From an uncultured Oscillospiraceae bacterium (GTDB lineage Bacteria; Bacillota; Clostridia; Oscillospirales; Oscillospiraceae), in assembly GCA_910588625.1 (NCBI GenBank), contig CAJUQN010000062.1:1-16662 (forward strand): a stretch of 16,662 nt of DNA. Direction: 5' to 3'. Of the stretch, positions 1 to 6,689 are shown piece after piece. The first letter of the stretch is position 1; each line of letters begins with the position of its first letter. The translations under genes were made by a program, and so were the position numbers. The notes below the pieces were generated by a model. It did not search any database. It was given only the letters and a program-made list of their open reading frames with translations, and had not been told where the DNA came from.

Positions 1-109
1 TGAAGCCATGGCCAGCAAGTTGAACCTGTCCAGCATCAGGGATTTCATCAACCTGGTGACCTGCTGGTGGAAACGGCGGGCCGCCCCGGCGCGGTGGGCC
101 GGAACATGA
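1..109 (+). CDS. C-terminal end of an unrecognised gene (5' partial)
   Basis: Reading frame 2 is open from the window edge to a TGA at 107-109 and gives about 35 residues ending in CWWKRRAAPARWAGT. The tail is basic and tryptophan-containing, with no recognisable domain. Support for a real gene is its 4-base ATGA overlap with the next gene, the arrangement of translationally coupled genes in one operon. The true start lies left of the window. No function can be assigned, but position suggests another element-encoded gene. Confidence 0.45.
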   Translation, partial: EAMASKLNLSSIRDFINLVTCWWKRRAAPARWAGT

Positions 110-810
110 CGCGCTCCCGGCTGGACGATGTGGAGCAATTCTCAGAAACGGCCTATTCCACCGCCTGCGAAAAGGCCATTGACATCAACGACCCGGCCAA
201 GGTGTCCGCCCTGCTGGCGAACGCGGCGGACCGGGTGGCGGATCTCTCCCCATCCTTCCACGGCGAGATGGCCTGTTATGCCTATGCGGATCACCGCCAT
301 ATCGCCCGGGAGATCATCAAGCAGTGTAGCGAGGAGCAGATCGCCGCCGCGCCGCCCCACCTGCTGGAGCAGTTCGCCATGGACGGCAACTATCACACAA
401 TGGCCATGCTGGTGGATAAGGGGATATCCGGGGGCGGTTGCGCCAGCCGGATCCTCCATATGCTGACCTATGAGGGCAGGAACAGCTGGATGGCGGAGGC
501 GCTTCTGAAAAAGCGGATGTGGGTGAACGTCAACGACTATCATGCACTCAACGCCTGTGTGGAAAACGGCGCGGCGGACGTGGCCAAGCTGCTGCTGGAC
601 AGCGGCATGGACTTTGAGCGGTATCGCCAGCGGTTCCCCAACAGCGGCAGCCCCGATACCATCCAGGCGCTGGAGGAACACTGGACCGGACTCCAGGCCC
701 AAGCCCAGGAACAGGGTGAAGAACAGGCCCTCGTTGAAAGCGGGGCCCCCATCGAAGCCCAGCAGAGCGGGTTCGATGGGGCGACGATGGGGGGGATGCA
801 GTTTGGTTGA
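106..810 (+). CDS. Ankyrin-like repeat protein of a conjugative element
   Basis: Encodes a 234-aa soluble protein with no signal peptide or membrane segment. Several helix-turn-helix pairs look like degenerate ankyrin repeats. The clearest is near residues 145-175, where ALNACVENGAADVAKLLLDSG matches the usual ankyrin pattern of alanine, NG turn and LLL helix. The last 45 residues are low-complexity and rich in Gln and Glu. I chose ATG 106 over an upstream in-frame GTG at 67 because it forms an ATGA overlap with the preceding stop. Its own stop lies inside the start of the next gene, so the three genes are probably coupled. Ankyrin-type proteins bind other proteins; a role in conjugation or recipient interaction is only inferred from context. 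Confidence 0.6.
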   Translation: MTRSRLDDVEQFSETAYSTACEKAIDINDPAKVSALLANAADRVADLSPSFHGEMACYAYADHRHIAREIIKQCSEEQIAAAPPHLLEQFAMDGNYHTMAMLVDKGISGGGCASRILHMLTYEGRNSWMAEALLKKRMWVNVNDYHALNACVENGAADVAKLLLDSGMDFERYRQRFPNSGSPDTIQALEEHWTGLQAQAQEQGEEQALVESGAPIEAQQSGFDGATMGGMQFG

Positions 811-1609
811 TCCCGTCCTCGTGGCGAAAGCCGCCGCCACCCTGCTTACTAACGAGAAGGCCCGCAAAGGTGTGGGCTGGGCTATCGCCGCCATCCTCTC
901 CCCCATCATCGTGGTGATCGCCCTGCTGTGCGCCCTGGGCTCCGGAGCGGTGAGCCACAACATCTCCGCCGCCCAGCTGTGCTTCCAGGATGGGCCCCTG
1001 CCCGCCGATACCCCCGCCGAGTACCGGGTGTGTATCGAGCAGACCCGGGCCAGCTTCGCGGAGCTGGACACAGTCATCGCTGACATCCAATCGAATATGG
1101 AGGACGGGAACAGCCTCGACCCCATCCGGGTCAAGGCTGTGTTTTTCTCTCTGTATTTCGGCGGCGAGGCGCCGTCCCTCGCCCAGTTTGCCCACTGCTT
1201 TGCCTCCAGCGAGACCCGCACCGAGACCGTCACCGAACAGGATGAGGAGGGCAGCGACATTGAGGTGGAGCGCGTCTATAACGTGTTCGTGCCCATCGCG
1301 GACATGGCCACAGTGTACTCCCGCATCGCCGCATCCCTGGGCGCCGCCGCCACGGAGGAGCAGAAAACCAACGCGGACAACGTGTACAGCCTGATCAAGT
1401 ACGCTGTGCTGATCTGCAACGAGGTGGGCAAGCTGATAGGCTTGCCTGCTAACCGCCGCGTGGGTGGCGATACCATCGCGGGGACGTTCCTGATCGCGGG
1501 CTCGGTGGACGGTGAGTTCTGCTCCCTGTCCGCTGAGGACGCCGCCCACTATGCCGTGCGGTACGCGGAGCCCATGCCATTCTATGGCAGCCCGGACGAG
1601 CCCACCTAA
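803..1609 (+). CDS. Membrane-anchored conserved element protein, no hydrolase domain
   Basis: A 268-aa protein when started at TTG 803, which overlaps the previous stop (808-810) and follows a G-run (789-795) that can act as ribosome binding site. The start VDPVLVAKAAATLLTNEKARKG resembles the N-terminus I associate with membrane-anchored conjugation proteins of clostridial ICEs (recollection, not searched). One strong hydrophobic segment at about residues 27-47 is followed by an extracytoplasmic-looking acidic region. From memory, relatives often carry a cell-wall peptidase domain after such a stalk. None is visible here: there is no NlpC/P60 Cys-His pattern and no M23 HxH. GTG 821 is an alternative start. 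Possible roles are a structural or stabilising part of the mating apparatus; function is not established. Confidence 0.6.
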   Translation: MVDPVLVAKAAATLLTNEKARKGVGWAIAAILSPIIVVIALLCALGSGAVSHNISAAQLCFQDGPLPADTPAEYRVCIEQTRASFAELDTVIADIQSNMEDGNSLDPIRVKAVFFSLYFGGEAPSLAQFAHCFASSETRTETVTEQDEEGSDIEVERVYNVFVPIADMATVYSRIAASLGAAATEEQKTNADNVYSLIKYAVLICNEVGKLIGLPANRRVGGDTIAGTFLIAGSVDGEFCSLSAEDAAHYAVRYAEPMPFYGSPDEPT

Positions 1610-1642
1610 TGGGAATTTCATGTTTTGTAGGAGGTATCGAAA

Positions 1643-1900
1643 ATGAAAAAAGCAGCCATCACTCTGGCATTTGACGAGGACAAGCTGTCCGCACTGGAGT
1701 TCTCACTGAAGAAGGAGGGCTCCTCCGTGCAGGCGCGGCTGGAGCAGACGCTGGGGCAGCTCTACGAGCGCACCGTACCCGCGCCGGTGCGGGAGTATCT
1801 GGACAGCCGCGTCGCTCCTCCGTCCCGGCCCAAGCGCCCCCGGCCCGCGCCCAAGGAGCGGCCCGTATCGTCCGGGCTGGAAAAGGAGGGCGGCGTATGA
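1643..1900 (+). CDS. DUF6103-like small protein
   Basis: An 85-aa protein with a perfect AGGAGG (1629-1634) 8 bases before the ATG. Residues 1-50 form one strand followed by helices (ITLAFDEDKLSAL, then VQARLEQTLGQLYERTVP and PVREYLD), a pattern I recognise as DUF6103, a family of small proteins in clostridial conjugative elements. The last 30 residues are a disordered Pro/Arg/Lys tail. The strand-helix-helix layout is compatible with a ribbon-helix-helix-like fold, but this is inference. Its stop overlaps the next ATG by 4 bases, so the pair is co-translated. The next protein begins with a related module. The family function is unknown to me. Confidence 0.7.
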   Translation: MKKAAITLAFDEDKLSALEFSLKKEGSSVQARLEQTLGQLYERTVPAPVREYLDSRVAPPSRPKRPRPAPKERPVSSGLEKEGGV

Positions 1901-2568
1901 ACGCCCGGGACATCACCGTCTGGCTGGACGAGCGCTGGTATGACGCGCTGTCCAACCAGCTGAAGAAAAAGGACACCACCGTGGAGGATGCGCTGAACGC
2001 ATACCTGGACGCCCTGATCGACCAACTCCCGGAACAGGTGCGGGATCGGATCAGTCACGAAATCTGGGAGGAGGATCAACGGCAGTGCGCGGAGGAGCAG
2101 GCGTCCCGCCATCTCTCTGTATTCCGCGTCACCCAGGACGGGCGGACGGAACATCTGCTGGCGGAGGGCGGCGCGTCCATGGACGCATACCATACGGCCC
2201 TCCGTCTGCGCGGCTACCTGTTGGCCAAGGGTGATTCATCCCAACGTTTTGCCCAGGCCATCCCTGCCGCAGACTACATCGCCCCGGAGGTATTCCAAGA
2301 CTACGCCGACGAGCTCCGGCAGGGCGGCGGGCGTATGATCGCCGCCCTGGACATCGATCTGGATCGGGGTGAGTTCTCCACACTGGATGTGGTGGATGGC
2401 TGGGAAACGTATGCCATCCGGGACGTGTCCACCGCCGCGTGGTGCGCCAGCCGGGAGGACGGCTTGAAATGGGACAGGCGGCGGGAGCTTTTCGCCGCCC
2501 ACCTGGAAACCCGGATGATCCGCTGCGAGGGACAGGAAATGGGGCAGCCCAACGGGCCGTCGATGTGA
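1897..2568 (+). CDS. Conserved element protein with DUF6103-like N-terminal module
   Basis: A 223-aa soluble protein starting at an ATG that overlaps the upstream stop (ATGA). Residues 5-55 align well with the small protein just upstream: ITVWLDERWYDALSNQLKKK here against ITLAFDEDKLSALEFSLKKE there, then PEQVRDRIS against PAPVREYLD. The remaining 165 residues are an acidic mixed alpha/beta region (RHLSVFRVTQDGR, YHTALRLRGYLLAKG, IAALDIDLDRGEFSTLDV) with no catalytic motif I can identify. It ends at 2568, and a 122-base gap with short inverted repeats follows. The shared N-terminus suggests that both proteins bind the same partner or dimerise through this module (inference). Confidence 0.65.
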   Translation: MNARDITVWLDERWYDALSNQLKKKDTTVEDALNAYLDALIDQLPEQVRDRISHEIWEEDQRQCAEEQASRHLSVFRVTQDGRTEHLLAEGGASMDAYHTALRLRGYLLAKGDSSQRFAQAIPAADYIAPEVFQDYADELRQGGGRMIAALDIDLDRGEFSTLDVVDGWETYAIRDVSTAAWCASREDGLKWDRRRELFAAHLETRMIRCEGQEMGQPNGPSM

Positions 2569-2690
2569 GCCGCGCTGTTGGTTTCACCAACGCATCCCCG
2601 GGAATTTCGTTGGCTTTGCTGAATGGATATCCCGGCAAGACTGTGGCATTGTGTTGCCAGCCCCAAAAAATTTTGAAGGGAAGGATCAAA

Positions 2691-3242
2691 ATGAGTACGC
2701 AAACCCACTTCACCCCCACCGAGGCGTGTACCCTGATCGCCTACGAGGCGGTGTCCCTGCTGAACACGGTAGAGACCCAGCTTCCCCAGTGCGTTCAGGA
2801 ACTCCGGACCGCAGTGGAAGCCTTCAGCGGCATCCACGATCTGGGCAAGGACGGCGAGGCCCTGCTGGAATGGCTGGACATGGAGATCGCCGCAGCCCAG
2901 CGGTTCGTGGACGATGGCGTAAGCCTGCCCAACCTGATCGACATGGAGCGGCTGGATATGGAGCCTGACGCGGTGGCGCAGATGGATTTGGTCTGGCTGC
3001 TGTTCGGCACAGCGGCAAAGGAGGAGTGCCGTCCGGAACAGCGGCAGGCGCTTTTGGGCGCCGCGCGGGCGGTTACTGAAATGTGCAGGATGGATGATCT
3101 GCTGCTGGACACGGTGAAGCCCAATGTGGCCAAGCTAGCCAAGGGGCTCCGCGCGGAACTGGACGACATCCGGGACTCGATCCCGGACGGGAAAAAGATG
3201 CTGGAGGAGGCGTATCCCCACCCTACCGAACCGGCAATGTAG
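2691..3242 (+). CDS. Unrecognised helical element protein
   Basis: A 183-aa, almost entirely alpha-helical, acidic protein (MSTQTHFTPTEACTLIAYEA onward) without signal peptide, membrane segment or recognisable catalytic motif. I chose ATG 2691 because it follows a purine-rich ribosome binding site (AAGGGAAGG, about 2676-2684). The frame is open upstream to GTG 2439, but that part overlaps the previous gene in another frame and looks like a high-GC shadow. The 122-base leader (2569-2690) contains small inverted repeats, CCAACG/CGTTGG at 2587-2613 and TGGCA/TGCCA at 2644-2659, and a possible 17-codon ORF from ATG 2624. I see no strong promoter there. It is the last gene before the large non-coding stretch. 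Function unknown. Confidence 0.6.
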   Translation: MSTQTHFTPTEACTLIAYEAVSLLNTVETQLPQCVQELRTAVEAFSGIHDLGKDGEALLEWLDMEIAAAQRFVDDGVSLPNLIDMERLDMEPDAVAQMDLVWLLFGTAAKEECRPEQRQALLGAARAVTEMCRMDDLLLDTVKPNVAKLAKGLRAELDDIRDSIPDGKKMLEEAYPHPTEPAM

Positions 3243-3263
3243 CCCTCCACCCAGGGCGATCCA

Positions 3264-3295
3264 GAGGGCCGTTCCGCACCTGCGGGACGGCCCTC
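3264..3295 (+). repeat. 15-bp inverted repeat (hairpin)
   Basis: The arms GAGGGCCGTTCCGCA and TGCGGGACGGCCCTC are reverse complements apart from one position that still pairs as G-U, separated by only two bases. It lies 22 bases after the stop of the 183-aa gene, where a terminator is expected. No T-run follows on either strand, so it is not a textbook intrinsic terminator. It may protect the 3' end of the upstream mRNA or be a protein-binding site. Confidence 0.6.
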
Positions 3296-3525
3296 GAACC
3301 GTGTCCCCCGCGTTGGCCCGTTTGAGGGCGTTTGTGGCCCTCCTGCGGCCTGGGCAGCATCCCAGCCCCACCGGGGAGATAAAACGCGGTGCTGCGCCTT
3401 TGTGGCCCGGTTGTGGCGGCCAGCAGTTTTGCACCCTGCGGAGGGCCGCTTTTTGGCCGCCCGGAAGGGCATGGCAGTGGGGGATTGGAGAGTAATCCAG
3501 ACGTTCGATTTTTGTGCTGGATAAA

Positions 3526-3541
3526 GCGGTGATATCACCGC
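3526..3541. repeat. Perfect 16-bp palindrome
   Basis: GCGGTGATATCACCGC is identical to its own reverse complement with no spacer. A perfect even palindrome of this length is more typical of a dimeric DNA-binding protein site than of an RNA hairpin. It lies 9 bases before another hairpin and about 220 bases upstream of the ribbon-helix-helix/relaxase genes. The binding protein is unknown; a helix-turn-helix or ribbon-helix-helix protein of the element is a guess. Confidence 0.55.
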
Positions 3542-3549
3542 CTCTCACA

Positions 3550-3570
3550 CCGGCCCGCAATGCGGGCCGG
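3550..3570 (+). terminator. Possible intrinsic terminator, strong GC hairpin
   Basis: A perfect 10-bp stem, CCGGCCCGCA pairing with TGCGGGCCGG, has a one-base formal spacer (in practice a small loop) and is followed on the + strand by a moderately T-rich tail, GTTTCGGCTTT. This could end transcription coming from the operon at 106-3242. The tail is interrupted by GC bases, so efficiency is uncertain. Confidence 0.45.
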
Positions 3571-3675
3571 GTTTCGGCTTTACGGGGAGGTTTAACGATT
3601 TTGCGTCACCTTTTCCCCGATATCCGATGCCATCGCTTTTCAGGCAGTGCAATCAAACCTGCTATCAGCAAGGGC

Positions 3676-3703
3676 AAAAACTGCGGTGGCTGCCGCAGTT
3701 TTT
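3676..3703 (+). terminator. Strong bidirectional intrinsic terminator
   Basis: AAAAACTGCGG, a 6-base loop (TGGCTG), then CCGCAGTTTTT: an 11-bp perfect stem whose flanking A and T runs give a U-tract in both directions. It sits 59 bases before the ATG of the ribbon-helix-helix gene. Readthrough from the left should therefore be low, and the relaxase operon needs either a promoter in the short gap 3704-3745 or antitermination at this hairpin. Confidence 0.8.
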
Positions 3704-3762
3704 AGGTATCAGAAGTGCTATCAAGCCCATTTTGACCGATATTTTGGAGGTGTTTTAGCAAG

Positions 3763-4167
3763 ATGACAGAAGAAAAAGTAAAATTCCTGATGCGGATCGA
3801 CCCGGATACCGACAGGAAGATCAAGGCCGCCATGCCGCGCGCCAATTGCCGGAGCCAAAACGAGTTTGTGGAAAGCGCGGTGCGCTTCTACTGCGACTAC
3901 CTGGCCGCCGAGGATGTGTCGGAGTTCCTGCCGCCCATTTTTGTCCACGCCATGCGCGGCACCATCCAGTGCAGCGAGGATCGGATCGCCCGTCTGTTGT
4001 TCAAGCTGACAGTGGAGATCGGCATGATGATGCACGTGCTGGCGGCGGGGCTGGAGATCGACGCCAGCCAGCTGGACGACCTGCGCTGGCAGTGCGTCCA
4101 AGAAGTGAAAAAGGTGAACGGGGGTATCTCGTTCAAGGACACGCTGAAACAGCACGAAGATGAATGA
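3763..4167 (+). CDS. Ribbon-helix-helix relaxosome accessory protein
   Basis: A 134-aa protein with a GGAGG (3746-3750) 12 bases before the ATG. Residues 5-48 form a classic ribbon-helix-helix motif: strand VKFLMRID, helix DTDRKIKAAMPRA, then SQNEFVESAVRFYCDYLA. The C-terminal half is a helical region (RIARLLFKLTVEIGMMMHVLA) probably used for oligomerisation. Small proteins of this type next to a relaxase normally bind oriT and help the relaxase nick (MobC/TraJ-like role), and they often repress their own operon. It lies 137 bases upstream of the relaxase, with the candidate oriT in between. The role is inferred from fold and position. Confidence 0.75.
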   Translation: MTEEKVKFLMRIDPDTDRKIKAAMPRANCRSQNEFVESAVRFYCDYLAAEDVSEFLPPIFVHAMRGTIQCSEDRIARLLFKLTVEIGMMMHVLAAGLEIDASQLDDLRWQCVQEVKKVNGGISFKDTLKQHEDE

Positions 4168-4194
4168 CCATGCAAAAAAAATCAGTGTCCGCCA

Positions 4195-4236
4195 AGGGGG
4201 TACCATACCCTCTCAGTGGACCGAGTGTCGGTTCAC
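4195..4236 (+). other. Candidate origin of transfer (oriT): two tandem hairpins
   Basis: Between the accessory gene and the relaxase are two adjacent inverted repeats. The first pairs AGGGGGTA with TACCCTCT (4195-4213, 3-base loop, one G-T pair). The second pairs GTGGACCGA with TCGGTTCAC (4216-4236, loop GTG, one G-T pair). They are preceded by TGTCCGCCA, and the junction CCAAGGGGG is a plausible nick region. Position between a ribbon-helix-helix gene and a MobP-type relaxase, plus hairpins directly beside a conserved-looking unpaired stretch, fits known oriT architecture. The nick position cannot be read from sequence alone. Confidence 0.45.
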
Positions 4237-4304
4237 AGGGAGCCGGCCAGAAGGTATTCTCTCTAAGGATTTTTTAATTCAGAGGGATAACAAAAACGTG
4301 GGAG

Positions 4305-6674
4305 GTGCTGTTTACGCCGCGCGTGATTTTCAAGTGCCCGCATATCAAAGGCGGTGGTGAAAAGGCCGCCGCCCACCTGGGCAACTACGTCAAGTACGTG
4401 TCCACCCGTGAGGGCGTGGAGCGTATTGATCCCGGCAAAGCTGCGCTCCCCGTCACGGAGAAACAGGCCCGGCTGGTGGCGCAGCTCCTCCGGGAATTCT
4501 CGTCCAGCCGGGGGCTGTTCGAGTACGAGGACTACCAGGCCGCGCCTACCCGTGGGAATGCCTCGGAGTTCATCACCCGCGCCATCGAGGACAACTATGA
4601 GCAGGTGGCAAAAAAAGAAAACTACGTGGACTACATCGCCAGCCGCCCCCGCGTCCAGCGCATGGGCGCCCACGGGTTGTTCACTGCCGGTGACGGCCCG
4701 CTGGTGCTGTCCCAGGTGGCGGAGGAGGTGGCGCGCCATCCCGGCGTGGTGTGGCTGCCCATTATCTCCCTGCGGCGGGAGGACGCGGCGCGGCTGGGGT
4801 ACGACAACGCCGAACGCTGGCGCAAGCTGCTGTCCGCCCGTGCCATGGATATGGCGAAAGCGATGAAGATCCCGGACGAGCAATTCCGCTGGTACGCCGC
4901 GTTCCATGACGAAAGCCACCATCCCCATATTCACATGGTGTGCTACAGCGCCGATAGCAAGTCCGGCTTCCTCACCAAACAGGGAATAGCCAAAATCAAA
5001 TCCATGCTGGCGAATGAGATTTTTCAGCAAGACCTGGTTGCCATTTACCAGCGGCAGACCCAGCGGCGGGACGAGCTCACCAGAGGTGCCGGCGAAGTTA
5101 TGGCGCGGCTCGTCAACGAGATGCAGGCCGGGACGTTGGAGAACCAGCGCATCGCACAGCTCATGCTGGAGCTGGCTCAGCGTCTCCAGCACTGCTCCGG
5201 CAAAAAGCAGTACGGGTATTTGCCGCCAGCGGTGAAATCCCTGGTGGACGAGGTCGTGAACGAGCTGGAGAAGGATCCCCGCATCGCCGCCGCCTATGAT
5301 CTGTGGTATCGGGAGCGGGAGGAAGTGCTGAGGACATACAGGGACGATCTGCCGGAGCGTGACCCGCTCGTCCGGCAGAAGGAGTTCAAACGGATCAAAA
5401 ACATCGTGGTCGAGGAGGCGGTGCGGCTGGGTGATTTCGTGCCGCCCGATATCGCACCCCAGACTGAGGTATCAGACGGGCCTGATGGCGAACCCGCGGA
5501 CGAACCTGCCGATACAGGTGAGGCTGTTCCCCATGCCCGGTGGACACGCCGCTACCGTGCCGCCCGTCAGCTGATGCAGGGTGACGGGGACGGCCCGCCC
5601 GATTTCACTGCGGCATTCAATCTGCTCACCGGGGAAGCCGACACTGGCAATGCCCTGTCTATGGCCGATCTGGGGCGGATGTATGCGGACGGCCTGGGCC
5701 GGGAGCCTGACCCTGCGCTGGCGCAGGAGTGGTACTCCAAGGCGCTGGCGGCGTTTCTGGAAGCGGAGAAGGCCGCGCCGGATCGCGTCACGGAATACCG
5801 CATCGGCAAGCTGTATGCCGCAGGGCTGGGTACGGAACAGGACTACGGAGAGGCCGCACTGTGGCTGGAAAAATCCGCCGATGCCGGATACAAATACGCC
5901 CAGTACACCCTGGCAGGTCTATACCGGGATGGCAAGGGCGTGGAACAGGACTACGGGTTGGCGCGGGAGCTCTACGCCAAAGCGTCCACCTTCCCCTACG
6001 CCGCCTACGAGCTGGGAAAGCTGTACCGGGACGGGCTGGGCGGCGAGGCGGACGAAAAACGCGCCGCATGGTATTTTCGTCAGGCATTCCTCAGGTTCCA
6101 AATCATGGCGGACAGCTCCCCGGACGACAAGCTCCAGTACCGCATCGGCTGGATGCTCCTCCACGGGGTGGGCGCCGAACAGGACAAGGCGGCGGCACTG
6201 CCCTGGTTCGAAAAGGCGGCTGAGGGCGGCAACCCGTTTGCCAAGTACCAGCTGGGTAAGCTCCTACTCACAGGAACAAACACAGTGCCCAAAGATACGG
6301 CTCGGGCGCTGGAATTGCTCACCGAGTGTGCTGAGGACGGAAACGAGTACGCCCAGTACACGTTAGGTAAAGCGTATCTGCTGGGGCAGGATATCCCCCA
6401 GGATCAGAGGCAGGCCGCCCACTGGCTGAAGCTGTCCGCTGAACAGGGCAACCAGTACGCAAAGTTTTTTCTGGACAGGGTGTACGGATCCATCTTCTCC
6501 TCCGCCGCCTCGCTCCTCTACCACATGGGCCGCATCTTCCAGGAGCAGCGTCAGCCGCCCGCCGCTGGGATGCGGGTGGCTGTGGACAGCAAGCTCAGAC
6601 GCAAAATCCGGGAGAAAAAGATCGCCATGGGCCACAAGCCGGACGACCATGAGGAGGAACAGCGGATGCAGTGA
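4305..6674 (+). CDS. MobP3-type relaxase with long Sel1-repeat insert
   Basis: A 789-aa relaxase that should nick oriT and pilot the transferred strand. The N-terminus (TPRVIFKCPHIKGG, then HLGNYVKYVSTREGVERI) matches the MobP3/MobL family of Firmicutes; Tyr28 or more likely Tyr31 is the candidate nucleophile. The metal-binding His cluster is HHPHIH, residues 205-210. About residues 433-726 hold seven or eight Sel1/TPR-like repeats (YRIGKLYAAGLG, YAQYTLAGLYRDGKGVEQDYG and so on). The protein returns at the end to a basic tail (SKLRRKIREKKIAMGHKPDD) that I recognise from the family. The start is uncertain: GTG 4305 overlaps GGAGG (4301-4305), and GTG 4323 is an alternative. The TAA at 4275 limits any upstream start. 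Sel1 repeats are protein-interaction scaffolds, probably for relaxosome or coupling-protein contacts. Confidence 0.88.
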   Translation: MLFTPRVIFKCPHIKGGGEKAAAHLGNYVKYVSTREGVERIDPGKAALPVTEKQARLVAQLLREFSSSRGLFEYEDYQAAPTRGNASEFITRAIEDNYEQVAKKENYVDYIASRPRVQRMGAHGLFTAGDGPLVLSQVAEEVARHPGVVWLPIISLRREDAARLGYDNAERWRKLLSARAMDMAKAMKIPDEQFRWYAAFHDESHHPHIHMVCYSADSKSGFLTKQGIAKIKSMLANEIFQQDLVAIYQRQTQRRDELTRGAGEVMARLVNEMQAGTLENQRIAQLMLELAQRLQHCSGKKQYGYLPPAVKSLVDEVVNELEKDPRIAAAYDLWYREREEVLRTYRDDLPERDPLVRQKEFKRIKNIVVEEAVRLGDFVPPDIAPQTEVSDGPDGEPADEPADTGEAVPHARWTRRYRAARQLMQGDGDGPPDFTAAFNLLTGEADTGNALSMADLGRMYADGLGREPDPALAQEWYSKALAAFLEAEKAAPDRVTEYRIGKLYAAGLGTEQDYGEAALWLEKSADAGYKYAQYTLAGLYRDGKGVEQDYGLARELYAKASTFPYAAYELGKLYRDGLGGEADEKRAAWYFRQAFLRFQIMADSSPDDKLQYRIGWMLLHGVGAEQDKAAALPWFEKAAEGGNPFAKYQLGKLLLTGTNTVPKDTARALELLTECAEDGNEYAQYTLGKAYLLGQDIPQDQRQAAHWLKLSAEQGNQYAKFFLDRVYGSIFSSAASLLYHMGRIFQEQRQPPAAGMRVAVDSKLRRKIREKKIAMGHKPDDHEEEQRMQ

Positions 6675-6689
6675 TCTGTTTCCCGATGA

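Larger units (their letters stand above)
3243..3762 (+). other. 520-base gene-free, hairpin-rich region
   Basis: No convincing gene: the two short open frames here (64 and 63 codons) lack ribosome binding sites and recognisable products. It contains at least five inverted repeats: 3264-3295, GAGGGC/GCCCTC around 3324-3342, CTGGG/CCCAG around 3350-3365, a 16-base palindrome at 3526-3541, the hairpin at 3550-3570 and the terminator at 3676-3703. The decamer TTTGTGGCCC occurs twice, near 3331 and 3399. Three TATCA motifs flank the terminator (3663, 3707, 3719). The density of structure suggests a regulatory RNA leader, transcript processing, or a replication/transfer site rather than spacer, but no known RNA family was recognised. 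Confidence 0.55.

Noticed and set aside
142..1621. Two long reverse-strand frames over the first genes (142-1260 and 548-1621)
   Set aside because: They overlap each other and the forward genes, whose coupled overlaps (ATGA, TTG inside the stop) show real translation on the + strand.
2439..2690. Upstream extension of the 183-aa gene from GTG 2439
   Set aside because: It overlaps the preceding gene by 130 bases in another frame; ATG 2691 has a proper ribosome binding site.
3301..3705. Two short forward frames (3301-3495, 3514-3705) in the non-coding stretch
   Set aside because: No ribosome binding sites, compositions reflect hairpin DNA, and the second runs through the palindrome, a hairpin and the terminator.
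4160..4360. 66-codon forward frame running from the ribbon-helix-helix stop through the candidate oriT
   Set aside because: No ribosome binding site of its own, runs through the hairpins and into the relaxase in another frame; probably chance.
4263..5192. 309-codon reverse-strand frame over the relaxase start
   Set aside because: Antisense of the MobP3 catalytic region; His/Gln/Val-rich shadow with no motif.
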